Origin: Rhynochetos jubatus
Lineage: Eukaryota; Chordata; Aves; Eurypygiformes; Rhynochetidae
Reading direction: 5' to 3'
NCBI GenBank assembly: GCA_027574665.1
Contig: CM050659.1
Location: 19,631,001 to 19,695,000, forward strand
Length of the DNA stretch: 64,000 nucleotides
Notes under the pieces: model-generated
Databases searched by the model: none
What the model was told of the DNA's origin: nothing
What the model saw: only the letters and a program-made list of their open reading frames with translations
Shown: piece after piece, positions 12,201 through 24,776 of the stretch
How positions within the stretch are numbered: the stretch's first letter is position 1
How the letters are laid out: each line of letters starts with the position of its first letter
Program-made: the position numbers and the translations under genes

Positions 12201-15200
12201 AGTGTAGACTCTGTAGGCAACTGAAAGTATCTCAGTAGGGGCTGAACGTGGAAATAGAGGTGTTAGGATGGGGACTCTGCTGAAAATGCTCTCCTCAGCT
12301 GTGGATGGGAGACTTACCAACCAAAACAGAGAATGTTTTCAAAAGAGCTTTCACCTTTTTAGCCTGGGCAACAATAATGTTGTCATTTGGAAGCTTAAGC
12401 AAAAAAATTCATTGCAGATTTACTGGTTATAGACAAGAAAAAATCTGAAGAAAAGCAGTATTTCACTGTACAACTACATCACCTAGAAGGACAAGTTATT
12501 TTCTTTCTGTGCCTCAGCATGTGTGCTACACTAAGAGACTCAGGTTTTCACCAGTATATAACTAAGTGAACAGATCAGCAAGTCCTGGGGAACTTAACAG
12601 AATTTACATTACTACAGTTTACTCTAAATTTGATTCTAAACTTAAAAATACATCTTTTATGTGCTCTGCTTAACAGCCAAGTGCAAGAAAACGTGTGTAT
12701 TGAATCACAAACCTAGGGACAGAGCCATTTGTTTTCCTGAATTGTACATGAGTAGGTAATTATCTGCAGCAAGCAATTTTTGTCTGCTTGTAAACAGAAC
12801 AATACTGTAGCCCTACAATACTTTTCCATCTCCAGTATCAATTTATGTACATAATAAGAAGCAGGAAAACAGTCATTGTGACTGGTGTCTTTTACAACAA
12901 TTGGCTCATTAACCTCAAGTAGGTCTTTCTGACCTTAGCATGAATGAAAAAAAGGCAAACAAGTGGAGACAAGGTATGTGTAGATCCTGGCTGTGACAGA
13001 AAACACACAGGACTCGAGTACCACCTTGCCATGCCTCATGCGGTCCGGACTGCTCTGGAACAGGACTGAGCAGCACCACAGGTTTGCTGACACCAAATAC
13101 AGTCTAACTGGGTGGAAAACAGACAGTGCCCATGGCAGTTACGTGCCAAGCACAACAGCAAATAGGGAAAAGCCAAGTGTTTTTCTCATAAACTCTCTAC
13201 TACGATGTTTCTTCGGACAGTTGTAACAGGAAATGAGTTGCTCGCAGCAGTGCCATCAAGTACAGGTTTGGTATCAGCCTCAAACAGCTGGCTTTGGGCT
13301 GTTACCAGGGACACTCCGAGGTGCCACTATTGACTATTTAAATAACAATGGAGAGGAAAGATTACTGGAGCTTATTATTGTGGCAGGAAGACAAGAACAG
13401 TACATTAGGGCACTAAACACCCTTCTTTGTAGAAAAATAATCCGAAGGTACTGCCTACACCTAGCAAGTAGCTCTGAGAAATGAGGATGGAGCCAATTTC
13501 TTAAATCTCTTGTAGGTTAAGGAAAAAAAATTCTGAAATCTTCTCCTGCGTGGTTCTGATTTGAGCACCTTCCCTAAAAACACAAATATTTTGGAAAAAA
13601 ACCCCAAACTACCACCAATAACATAAGAGGATCTGAATCATTCAACAAAGTTTTGTGAAGCTGATGTTTAAAACTGAAAAAGCAAGAAAATGCAATGGGA
13701 GGCAAGCAAGAACCATTTCCTCAGAAATGCCATTACACCGAGTGGAAACACCAATGGTGGAAAATCCTACTGAGATATGCACATGACGGAAATGCTTAAC
13801 ACTTCCCAGAGTTAATCAGAAGTAGCTGTAGTGAGCTAATGCATAAATGGAAATAACGCATAAGATGATCATTTTTACAGATAAGATTTTTCCTATGCTA
13901 TTTTTGGATGAATTGGTAAATTGCTTTTCACTATGAGTAATAACTGCTCATGCCATATCATATCACAGATTAATTGTAGTGCAGCTTGATTAATTTTTTT
14001 TTTCCTCTTTACCAACCAAGCAGTAACTAAAGCTGATGAAACTGAAATAATGACCTGTCTGAAGCCTGTCCTCAAATACAAAACTGTCCTCGATACTAGT
14101 GTTGTTTCATTTAGGAACTTGTAACTTTCAGTAATACGCACCTACTTCATTAAATTTTTTAAACGTCATTTCTCCCGGTTGAGGGATCACTCATTCAACC
14201 AAAACACTGAGCTGCTACACCTGACTGGCATGCACAAACATACTGCTCCTAGAGCATGAAGAATTCCTTGCCTGGTCTCTCCCTTATGCCTCTCACTTCA
14301 ATTATAGTAGCATCAAGCCCCAAGGTTATTTGATGGGTGCATTAACTGGCAGTTAGAAAATAAGAAACAGGTTCTGTGTGAATCTATGGAAATGACCTGC
14401 CAGCTAGGCTAGAAGGCACCATGGAGGAAAGCAAAATTTGAGGAAAAACCTTCCACGGTTACTGAGAATTTTGTCATGAACTTTCATATTTTGCTTATTT
14501 ATTAGAAAGTGTAAGGTTTCGATTTTGCTATGATTTGGACAATATTTGTAGGTACAGCTAAGTCACACAAATCTTTCTGTAACCCTTACGTACCCGTGAG
14601 GAGGTGGGATTGTACGTATTGTTCATGGAGTTAACACGATACTCTGTCACTGCAGCATATACATCTGTTGAAAACGGTGCACTTGGCGGTTACTGAAAAT
14701 AAGCAGCACTATCTGGGGGTTAAGTTTTCACTAATTTGTTTGTACAAGCCTGTGCATCTCCAGTCTGAATATTTACATGCTGATGCACAGGGCACCAAGG
14801 ATCATCTACTGCAAAACTGAAGATAAATGGCATCTTTGTGACTGACTCTTAATTCATTCTGCGATTCAAAGTCATGAGCAAAATTATGCTTGCAATTCAT
14901 TAATTTGAAGGCTGGCAAGTATTATTAAGCAGAAATTTGCATACAAAAGGTATTGCTTTTTAAATACTTATGACAGAAAATAATGAGTATACAAATAACG
15001 AATCTTGCATGAATATGTATATGGCTTAATGGAACCACTACTTAATCTTTTCTCCAAATTTATCTAAACCAAGAAGGCTGACAGGTGGCTCTCGGTAGGC
15101 TGTGGTGTCACTCACATCAGCAGATTTAAATCTTGTTCTACAAACTTTGAGATGTTTGCTAGTCCATGCTGAATTAGTTGTTAACCGTTTTTTCTAAGAG

Positions 15201-15249
15201 ATAGCTCTGGAAAGTCTGGCCGTATAGGGCCTGTCAGAGCAGCATCAGG

Positions 15250-15935
15250 ATTGTCCAGAACCATGACGATGCAGCTGAAAGAAGATGCGGAGGGTGTGGG
15301 CAAAGGTGCTCCAGGGCACCTCCAACCAATGTGATGTACACCCAATCTCACTGCAGCCAAACCCAGACGTGCACCTCCCATGCAGTCGCAGGATACACGC
15401 CTTCTGCACCTGAAAATTATATTCTTTATGCTACAGGTTGATGAGTTTCCAGAAAAGCTGCACATCTATACAGCAGGAGTGTGGGCTACAGTATGAAGGC
15501 CAGGGGTAACCTGATGGTGCTGCACCATCTATGGCAATGAGACAATACCAAAGAGAAAAAGCAGCAGACATTTCTCTAGGGCAATATGAGTGTGCATATC
15601 CGGGATTTCTTCAGTAACCACCCACAAAAATGGGCATAGTGTCTGTGCATGACATGATCTCTAAATTGCATGACACTGAAGCCATCACATACTGGAGCTG
15701 CACTACATGTGTATGGAGAACGTGCTGGTCTTAGGAGTTCCTATAACGCAGTTTACATAATGTAGCTGTGAAACGTTTGGCTTGGGTGGTCTGTCAGCCG
15801 TTTCCAACAAGCAGATCATCCCAAATCAATATACAAGAAGGGCAACATCATTGTCATGAGATGGTAGGAAAATCCCATGAGACCCCTCTGAAAGCAGGGG
15901 AATCATCTGGAGTAGTTCTCATGTAGTGCAGTGCT
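15250..15935 (-). pseudogene. Decayed, possibly protein-derived patch, origin unknown
   Basis: In a single minus-strand frame several fairly long open pieces follow one another, interrupted by about seven stops, mostly TGA. A 26-codon piece at 15857-15934 begins ALHYMRTTPDDSPAF, a 29-codon piece lies at 15614-15700, a piece of about 58 codons contains AIDG at 15524-15535, and another of about 52 codons follows. The AIDG within a CxxAIDG context loosely recalls Harbinger-type DDE transposases. The neighbouring expected motifs are not clear, so I do not assign a family. The stop density is only a little below chance. It could be an old DNA transposon, a processed pseudogene or nothing. The patch is locally richer in CpG and GC than its surroundings. 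Confidence 0.2.
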
Positions 15936-18324
15936 CCTACGAGCTCTCCAAAAACAAATGGAAAACTACGGTGTCTGGCCCAAAGTGTTTTCGAGACACA
16001 GCTGCACATAACAGAGCTAAAGAGAGGCTCAGTAAGGACATTTTAATCCTGACCTTGTACATACATACTCTAGTACATCCTTAGGGATGACTGTAATTTG
16101 ATGGCCCAGAAAACTTATATAACCATCACTTATTGTTTCTGCAAAAGCTGCATCTGGAAGATAGGTTCCAAGCTCAATCTCTTCACATTTGTATATTAAC
16201 TACAAAATATTACACTTCCTTTTCATCAGTCCAGGATTAGAGCCACAAAACATCCAGGACACATATTATGTTACTGTGTTAACGGGATTTTTCCATGACT
16301 ATGGGGCACTAATTTAGTGTTGGCCTATGTTGTTAAACAAAATTGCATGCCAGAGGTATTGATTTGTAAATTACTGGGATGGAAAAAGTATTTAAAAGCA
16401 TATAAACAAATGTGTTAATTTAATCAGGTACAGCTGATGGAAAAAGTATTTTCATGTAAAACCCTTCCCTCATTGTAAAACACGTGAATAACCGTGACTG
16501 TCGTAACTGCAGTTACAGGTGGAATCCAGTGCGTGAGAGGTGCCAGGAGGTCAGCCCGACTGCCAGTGCAACCTCTGCAGTCTTGGACACTGCTCAGGGA
16601 AGAGCTGGGACTGGCAGATGGAGGAGGGATGAAGGTAAAATTATGTTCACAACTGTACCAGAATCCAGGGCTGAATCACAATATGGGGGGTGCTGAGAGT
16701 ATCTGGAGTTAGAGTAGTTAATATAAGCAAACCTTGCAAGGATTACAAACACCTCATGCTTTAGGGATTAAACTGATATGCAAATAGCAGAGACCAGGAT
16801 GAGATCTCCTCAGGGATCTATTATCCCATGCCTACAGTAAAGGTTTTAGCACATTCTGACTGAAGCTCTCTTCACTTCCATGCCAGGCTACTAACCCAGG
16901 TGGTACCTTCGCCTCAGACATTTGAATTTCCTCTTTTCTTGGCTTGGGCCATATGAAAAACTCCCAGTAACTCCTGCTTGCTGTGCCACGGAGGAGGACA
17001 GCAGAGCTGAGACTGTGTCTGGGAGGCAGAGTTCCCTCTCACACTCCTGGAAAGGATTCACAATTCGGCACGGCATTAGCTGCCGGGCTAGCTTGGCCCA
17101 AGGCCAGGCTGCCACTTCTTGCATTCACTGAATTCAGTAAAAAAAAAAGCTTTTATTACCTGAGATCTCTGATCATTTCTTTCTTCCTTGTAGCTACCTG
17201 GAATCGGTACTCTGGGCTGCAGTACTGAAGCGGGGAGAGAGACAGGTAGAATGCCACCTTTTTACTGATCTATGGTTTTTTCTCCTCTGTGCTTTTTCAA
17301 CTACATCAAGCAGAATCTTTTGTTTCTCCATCAATATTTAAACAATATTTAAGGTATTCCACCCCAGAACAAAACAGGTTCTATAGCCGCTGGTGGAGTA
17401 GTGAAAAGAGCACCCGCAAGTCACATAGGCTGTGGGGGAGTCTCACCTGAAAGGGCAAGAACAGAAGACAAATCTCCCCAGGTGGAGGCTTAATCTGTGA
17501 AACCGCAGGTGTTGGTGCTGCCTGTATTAGCTGCAAAGCCCCTGAGCCCTTGGGAGGAGGAGGGAAGCAGTCGGTTATTTCAGCACAAAGTTTCTAAGCA
17601 CTTTACAAACCAAGCTTAGCACTAGTATCCCCAACACACCCTGAATGCTTACCCCACTGCACTCTGGGGAGCAGAACTATTTGGTCCCTAAGCCCCCATC
17701 AGCATCTTTCTGTCATGCCACCTTTGTCATGCCTATTATATTAATTTCTTATGACTACTTTTCAAGGAAGAAAAATTATTCCTAGGTTTCATCAGTGGCA
17801 GAGGCATTAAATTCCTGAACAAACTGCACAAAATCTGCAGAACATACAAAGCCTCAATTAAAGCAGATACATGTTGATACAACTTGTCAGCTTCGAATAG
17901 TGCCATTAACCTGCACTCCATCTGGAAGCTGCTTCACAGGCAATCAGAGAAGGCCCTGGCTGTTTCTGCATTTGTGGGCATCTGACAAAATATTTGTCCC
18001 ATTCTGAAGAATATGAAGTTTCCCCTGTGATACAAAAGTAGGACTTTAGGTAGTAAAATGAAAATGATGGTGAAATGTTAACTGTGGGTCTTATTAAGCA
18101 CTCTTCACAGGGCCTTTCCCTGGGGTTGGCTGTTAAGGACTCAGCAGGTTTGTTTACGTTGGTGAGCGCTGTTTCACAGGATAGAGGGTTGTGCATCAGA
18201 CAGTAAAGCAGTACAGAAAATTTTGTCTTTCTGTTTGTTTGATTACTCAGCGAGCGTCCAGATTAGGAAAGAGTATTTCCTAACTATATTGTTTCTTGCA
18301 GCTCCAAATCCAAATATAAACCAA

Positions 18325-18345
18325 GTTTGTTTGTTTGTTTGTTTT
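18325..18345 (+). repeat. (GTTT)5 microsatellite
   Basis: Five perfect GTTT units are followed by one extra T. The run ends directly in CAAG, so it doubles as a pyrimidine-rich stretch upstream of the candidate acceptor site at 18348-18349. Confidence 0.95.
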
Positions 18346-18349
18346 CAAG

Positions 18350-18405
18350 GAAAAGTCAGAGAAGACACAGCCAAGGAAATCTTTATAGCTGTGTGGGACT
18401 CCTGG
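18350..18405 (+). other. Weak candidate exon
   Basis: The 56-base segment lies between a T-rich tract ending in CAAG and a strong donor (TGG then GTAAGT). One frame is open and reads KVREDTAKEIFIAVWDSW, beginning with two bases of a split codon. The peptide looks plausible but I do not recognise it. Two of three frames are open, and acceptor-donor pairs at this spacing are common by chance, so this is a note for checking rather than a gene call. If real, it could equally be an exon of a non-coding RNA. Confidence 0.12.
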
Positions 18406-19088
18406 GTAAGTTTCAAAGGCATTACCCTGTTTTCTCTCACTCTCTCTTGCGTTTATTTCTTCAGAATGTATCTCTTGGCATCAGACTTTGATTCAGTTCT
18501 GGTTAAATTATTATACTTAACTTTGTACTATTTAGCAAAACTAAGGTGACTAAACACAAAGTCATCATCTTTCTTTAAGGAATTGCAGATTTGGGTATAT
18601 TTTGGTGTTGTCAGAAAATCTGGGGAAAGATTTCAGGTCTTAATAGGAAATGAAGTGATTCTGATGATCTGAGTTCGCTAGTGAAGCACCACTTTCTTGT
18701 CGGCACCATAATAACCTTTGAATGGTTTTGAGTGTTGCTTGGTTACAGAAATATATTCCTAAATTCAAAAGTCCCCTAAACTTTGGTCAACTATATTGTG
18801 TTAGTGGAAATCTAAACTGTCAAATGATCAGTGTAGAAATTTTTTAGTAATTGGACCTAAATTGTTTGTAATCTAGGTGATACAGAAAGACAAGGTATAG
18901 TAAGGTTCAAACATTTAAAATCTGTGGCAATTAAGCAGTAGCTTTTATCTAATAATTGAAACATTTCAAAGGTGTTGCTAGTATCATAAACTCATCAAAG
19001 AAGAGGGTACTTAAAAAGTAACACCCTTACTGTCTTACGATCTAAACATATGAAGTAAATCAACATGGAAATATATGTTGTGTTTTTT

Positions 19089-19112
19089 AAATACCACTAA
19101 ATACCACTAAAT
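19089..19112. repeat. Short tandem repeat, unit AAATACCACT, 2.4 copies
   Basis: Two perfect 10-base units are followed by AAAT. It is read directly from the sequence and no function is apparent. Confidence 0.85.
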
Positions 19113-19435
19113 TTCCAGTTGTATCTTTATATACAAAACCTGCTTTTAGGACTCATTGATAACAAGATTAAAAACCTGCTCAACTAACACTCTGATCAAC
19201 CTTGTCTATAAAGGAAGGGTGCACGTCCTTAGGTACCTGAGATGACTATCTTGTGTATGTCCATGCTCATTCAGTGGGTGCGATGGCAGAGCTCAAGGAG
19301 TCATAGCACATTAATATTTTTTAATGGCACACATTTGATTTAAGATAATTTTCCACTATGGGAGAAAAGACCTGAGAAAAACAGAAAGCATTGACTCTGG
19401 GACATATGTTGCCCTTAATATTTGCACATAGCTTT

Positions 19436-19490
19436 CGCTGACGTCAATGGGAAGTCTGTAAAAACTAGAGGCGGAACATGCCCCAAAGAG
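19436..19490. repeat. Possible old amniote interspersed repeat fragment
   Basis: The core CGCTGACGTCAATGGGAAGT at 19437-19456 resembles the CATTGACTTCAATGGGAG block seen at 58895-58964. The downstream bases are diverged. The core also happens to contain TGACGTCA, a perfect cAMP-response element (CRE) palindrome, probably created by a point change from TGACTTCA. The family assignment is by eye only. Confidence 0.35.
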
Positions 19491-21469
19491 GAAATTAGAG
19501 AGACAGTTATTTTGAGATGCCTGAAACACTCAGATGTGGGAATAGTGGCATAAGATAGCATGTGTGCTTGCAAGGAAAGAGGAATTGGAGTTAAAGAGTA
19601 AACTCTATACTCCTTAGGGATCATTTATGGTCTCTAAAGAGGTTAATGTGTGTCCCGCAATCTGTTCTCATATGTAAGTTACTTTAGTCATGCTGAGAAG
19701 AAAAAAAGAGTAGAGCAGATGGCCATGACAGATGAAGACAGCAGCCAACACTTCTCTTCAGGCAGAAGGGCCATTTACACCTAAATGAACTAGTCACTTG
19801 AGTGATGTAGATTGCTATCAGGTAGAAGATCTGGCCTCATTAGGAAGGGACAACTATACAGCAGGCTGTCCTTGGCGTAGAGGTCTCGGGTGCTGCAGTG
19901 CACAACTTCCCTGTGCAGCGCACTGTGCCCAAAGACAGCCCAGGCCTTGTTTTAGGCAGATTAAGATCTATAAGAGCCTGCAAGAGTCATCTAATGTAGA
20001 CAAATATGGAATCCAGCCTCAGCTGAGGACAGGCTGTGTGCCTTTATTCTGTATGGCCTGTACCTCACAACAGCTTTGTTATTTCAATCCCAGCAAGATC
20101 CCTGTCCTCGGTCCTTCCTTGCAGTTAAGACCTGCAGGGCAGGTAAGACCTCCTTTCAAAAACTGAGCAGGATTGGGAGTTGCTAACTGTTGCTTGCCAT
20201 TGAACCTGGCCCTCCAGAACTACCCTGCTGCCAGTTAGTTCATTCCTCTTTGCCTTGTTTCCTAGCAGGAGCGAGCTATGGGTGACATGTTTTTTCCTTG
20301 CCCTGACATTCTGTATTTATTTGCTTATTTATTTTTATCTTAGCTACTCTAATAACGTGTAAGAAGACTTGCTCCAGTTAACTGGAGAGAATTGAAAGTC
20401 CCACATTTAACTCTCGTTTGCTTACATGCTTTCAAACCTATGCCTTAGAGTTTGAAAGAAAAAAACCTCTCTTTCCAGGTTATCAATTATTCCAGGTGAG
20501 GGAATTTTTTTTAAATTGAAAAGACCAATAACATGAAGGTTATCATGGAATATGCTTTTGGTCTTTATCTCACAAGATGCTTCATATTCAAATCTCAGCT
20601 AAAACTATGTACAATTGAATATTATTGCATTATTTTGTATTATTGATATCATCTGCTGTGCATCAAAGCCTGATCTCTAGATTTTGTTGACTGAATTTCT
20701 GTCTTTGCTGCTTGGGCAGATGTAAACAAGATTGATTCACGCACAAGGAAGGGCAAAGTATCTTCTATAATGCTGTAATCCCTTGCTAACAATCATTTGG
20801 CTAGGACAGAGAATTTTGCATTTAAAAGTAGTTGAGATTTGCTTTTCTGAATAATTACTGTGATTGCCTGAGGCTCCTTTGTTGAAATATCAGAGAGATG
20901 GTTTCAGCAGCCTGATGATAAACTGGACAACTTCTGGCATTTTAATTCTGTTCCAAATCAATACTGACAAAGACTGACCTTGTGCAGAACTTATAAGCAC
21001 ACACTTGTGATGGAATCACTGCACATGTTCATTAAGATCTTATGAACATTATATGTGAATCTCTCTAACCTATTTTTTACCGTTCCAAGATAAAACTACA
21101 TGAGCTGAATATAAATAAGAGGAAGGATGAGTTTTCTTTGTTGGTGTTACTCCATGATTTGTATTACAGAAAACATTTGAGTTATCAGAAAACACATACT
21201 GATATTCCACCATATATAACATCAAAATTAAACTAAGCACTATGAGAAATAAATACACATTTAATAAAATGCAAAAGCAACACGTGTTTCATTTCAAAAT
21301 TCAGAGGAGCTGAAGGACTTGGGCTACTTTGCCGTAATCAGCACGGCCTTTCAGGATGGCAAAACTGTTCTGGCTTTGCGTTTTAAAAGGTGTGCACAGC
21401 CTGACATACAAAATCAACCACGCTCATAGCTCCTATTGCTGCCTGGCTCAAAGGGAAGTTTGGCTATTG

Positions 21470-21499
21470 ATATATTACCACCCCACCCCGGTAATATAT
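21470..21499. repeat. Perfect 10-bp inverted repeat with C-rich loop
   Basis: The arms ATATATTACC (21470-21479) and GGTAATATAT (21490-21499) are exact reverse complements. They are separated by a 10-base C-rich spacer, ACCCCACCCC. The single strand could fold as a hairpin with further G-T pairs outside. It lies in unique DNA with no gene nearby, so it is unlikely to be a terminator and may be incidental. Confidence 0.8.
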
Positions 21500-24400
21500 T
21501 GGTGGTGTCACGGTATGTTAAGGAGTGCATAAACTCTGCTTCCCGTAACCACCAGCTGCCATTGCCACCTAAATAGAGCTATAATTTAACACCGGTTGGG
21601 GCTTCCTACAAATGGCAAGGCATTTCTTAGAGGGTATTCCTGAGTGGAAAAACACAGCATCATAAATAAATACACCAACTCCAATCTGTGCTTACCCACC
21701 GTGCGGTGCAGGACAGAGCGCCCTACTCATGTGGGAACTCAGCTCCTGTTTAGAGATGGCAATACCCAGACTGCAGAGCTCTAGTGAGTACCCAGAAAAC
21801 CAGCTGCAATATATCAACCTATGACACCAATGCCATAGGGAAATAAGAAGGAATATGACATGCCTCAAGCCCATGGACCATTAAAATCCTGCTTGTTTGG
21901 GCTGGCTTCAGCCTTACTTGTCCATTGGGAAGAATGTGCAAACACTTAGCCGTGGACTAGAGAGGAGCAACTGGGCAGACCGAGGAGACAGCACTGCGTT
22001 TGATAACCATTGCAGAGACAGGGAGAAGGGCTCGAACTTCTCACTGACAAATCTGGATAGACCTTGCAGAGCCAAGAGCAGAGGGAATAGGAGCCAGGCA
22101 TTAACACCTAGTTTTAACAGTGTCATCCAGTTTAATTAGGAAAAAAGGGATTCCCTGGATTCTCATACATCAGACACAGGCTCAGCATTTGCTGGCATGG
22201 AAAGGTTCTGTAGTCACTACCCATGTGGAGCCTGGAAAACGTGCTGCCCATCATGGCCTTTGTGCAGCTCTTTCCATGTATACACACACACATACCCCTG
22301 CCCCAGACCCTGAGCTCCTCTGTCAATGCACAGGGGAACCAGAGAGCTTGCGCATGCAGGACTAATCCACGGCACTGAGTACGTCATACACCCTGTGAAG
22401 GTTTTGAATGCTGGCACGTGTGCAGGGAGACATAAGCCTGCGGAATGCCTGGCATTGCCTTCTCAGACCCCGTTCATGGATCAGGGCAGCTCTAACACAC
22501 TGCACTGGGAGGGACGCAGGATGCCCCAGCTCTCAAGCTCATCTAAGTTTTTTTCACTCTTGAAAGAGCTGAAAATGCTTTTCCTCAACCCCTCATTCAT
22601 GCCATTCTGTTGGGTTCTCTGCCCAACTATGCTCCAGAGGAGATAGCGTTCACGTGCCTTCCACCTCTGGCACAGGGGAACCGAACCTTTATTTACCCTC
22701 AGGAGCAATACAATGACATATACAGAACCTACAAAGCAGACAAAGTAAAGAAAATATATATTAATTAAAACACTACAAAGGATGAGGGAAGTTCCTAAGT
22801 TCTGTAAAATGGCTACTACTATTTTTGGCCACACCACCACTACCATGTTCTGTAAAAACAAGGAAAGTGGTGGGCGTACAGGTGTGAAAATCAGTGCAAG
22901 ACCTAAGTTATTGGTTCAACTAATTTCTGAATAAACAGGATTTTGGAATGTATGTGTTGCAAATAATGATGGCTGCCAATGCCTTTGGAGATATTTACTG
23001 ATGGCACAGAAGATGTAAAGTTACTAAATTTTCAAATGTTCTTACAACTTATTTCACATGATTCCCATTCACTATGTATTTCAATTACCTTATTTTCTAG
23101 ACTGATAAATGAGAACTAAAGATTAAATGAATAATTTGCAAAATTAAATTCAGTTCTAATTGGTTTCTATCAAGCATGGCACCTCTCATACAAAGCTAAA
23201 AATGACCCAATGACAAGAATAAAGTTATCTTGTGATGCTTTCCCATTCAATTAAACCTTAACTGTTTCAAGAATTAATTGCATTACAGGAAAAGTTAGCT
23301 TTTCATTTTCCAGTGCCCAGGTGTCAGCTATTTTTCTTATCTGACTTATATTCATACATTTGACTATTGCTTGATGCTTTTATCATGTAGAGAATGCATT
23401 TACTAGGAAAGGATAATAGAGAATTCATTACTGTAATGCTTCTCAAGTTGTTAAATGAAAAATCATAATAGTGATGACTTACTTTGTGGCTACTGGTGAC
23501 CTTGCATCTGTACACTCAACCTTCTGCCATTTTCCAGACAGTTGAAGTCAACAAGAGATTTGGACGTAAGACCACCAGGGACAGTGGCCTCTTATCTAGA
23601 GGAACCCATATCTACAGTGTGCGTATTTCAGTAGGAGTGAAGGATTCCTGAAGCATAAGTATATGCTCATAATTTACTTTTAATTACTTTTTTTTTTCCC
23701 TAGAAAAACCCCAAGCCCAGAATAAGCTTTGTGTATTCATGTCCACTTTATGCTCGCTTGCCAGAAATAAATACATTAGTTCTCATATTGGCAGGAAAAG
23801 GAAGCAGCCATGAAACACAAGTGAGTCAATATGTAGCCATAGGAAGTAAGATTTGAATTCATAAGGGCTGAAGATCACATCAGGAGTCCCACTCATCCAG
23901 TTAAAGACCCATGTGATTAATCCAAATAAAATTACACAGCTCTCATATTCATGAGCAAGTACTAGCTGCAAACAGCTTGCAAATGATCTAAAACCCAAGA
24001 ACCATTGGTAAAGCACTTTGACAAACAATTACAAATAATACCTATATTTAGAGAAGTCCAAGTGCTTTGGACAATTTATAAAGAAAAAAATGTAGGCTAA
24101 GTTCATCAGGCAAATTGTTAGAGTCAAGAAAATAATCTATCGCTATTAGTTCCACTAGAGCACCTCTCAGTTATTAGAAATAAATAACTTTCTCATAAAC
24201 ATACACCAAGTAGAGATCTAAATATTGTACTGATTAAAATGTACATTTCGAGCTTGATGTCACTGGAGATTTGTTCTACTTATTTATTCATATGGTAAAT
24301 CATTAGGAATATACATCCGGCACTGAAGTGGAACGTGGTGAGTAATTACACACTGGTGCAGAAAGGCACAGACTGTTGCAAGGAGGTGAGGGTGTGCTGT

Positions 24401-24760
24401 GAGCTCGGCTGCGGGAAGGCCGTCTGCCGGCTTCAAAGGTCTGACTCACACCTATTACTGCCACCTAAGTACCTCCCTAGCAAGACATACATGCAGCGAT
24501 TAAAGAAAGATCCATCATGCTGATTGCAATAAAGGAATAAAGTATCAGCCCCGCACAGAAGTGTGGCTTTTATTAAGGGGAAGTTGCTATTGATCTGTTA
24601 ATTGCAGCTCACATCATTGTGGGTGATTGGTTTCCCTCCACCGCATTGTAAACAAGGAAAGGACACAATTCTTCTCTCGAGCGGGATGAAATGAAATTGA
24701 GCTATCAAGATGGATTTCTGATTAGCATTCTTTCTTCTGTTGGGTTGGGGTTTTTTGTTC

Positions 24761-24776
24761 TTTTTTTTTTTTTTTT
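24761..24776 (+). repeat. Poly-T tract (16 T)
   Basis: An uninterrupted run of T follows TTTTTTGTTC and precedes CCCC. It could be the reverse-strand poly-A tail of a retroposed sequence, but I see no recognisable retroposed body next to it. Slippage is the simpler explanation. Confidence 0.9.

Larger units (their letters stand above)
5599..18349. other. Mostly unique non-coding DNA
   Basis: No recognisable gene is present in this 12.7 kb stretch. The longest frame is a minus-strand frame of 132 codons at 6525-6923. It has no recognisable domain, no strong initiation or splice context, and a composition typical of chance frames. Landmarks listed separately are a 10-bp tandem repeat at 9212-9238, a decayed possibly protein-derived patch at about 15250-15935 on the minus strand, and an octamer-containing AT-rich block near 14865-15020. 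Poly-T or poly-A runs of about 8-10 bases occur near 7473 and 13997. I see no CR1 or LTR piece here. Confidence 0.55.

Noticed and set aside
19798-20166. 122-codon plus-strand open frame with a GTAAGA donor-like site near its end
   Set aside because: Cys-rich in places but without a known spacing pattern; no convincing acceptor and exon pair and no recognised family.
22481-22861. 126-codon minus-strand frame with hydrophobic stretch
   Set aside because: The hydrophobic run comes from AT-rich codons; no homologous domain is evident and the reverse strand is also open over part of it.
24761-24776. Poly-T as the tail of a retroposed gene copy
   Set aside because: No cDNA-like body or flanking target duplication could be seen on either side.
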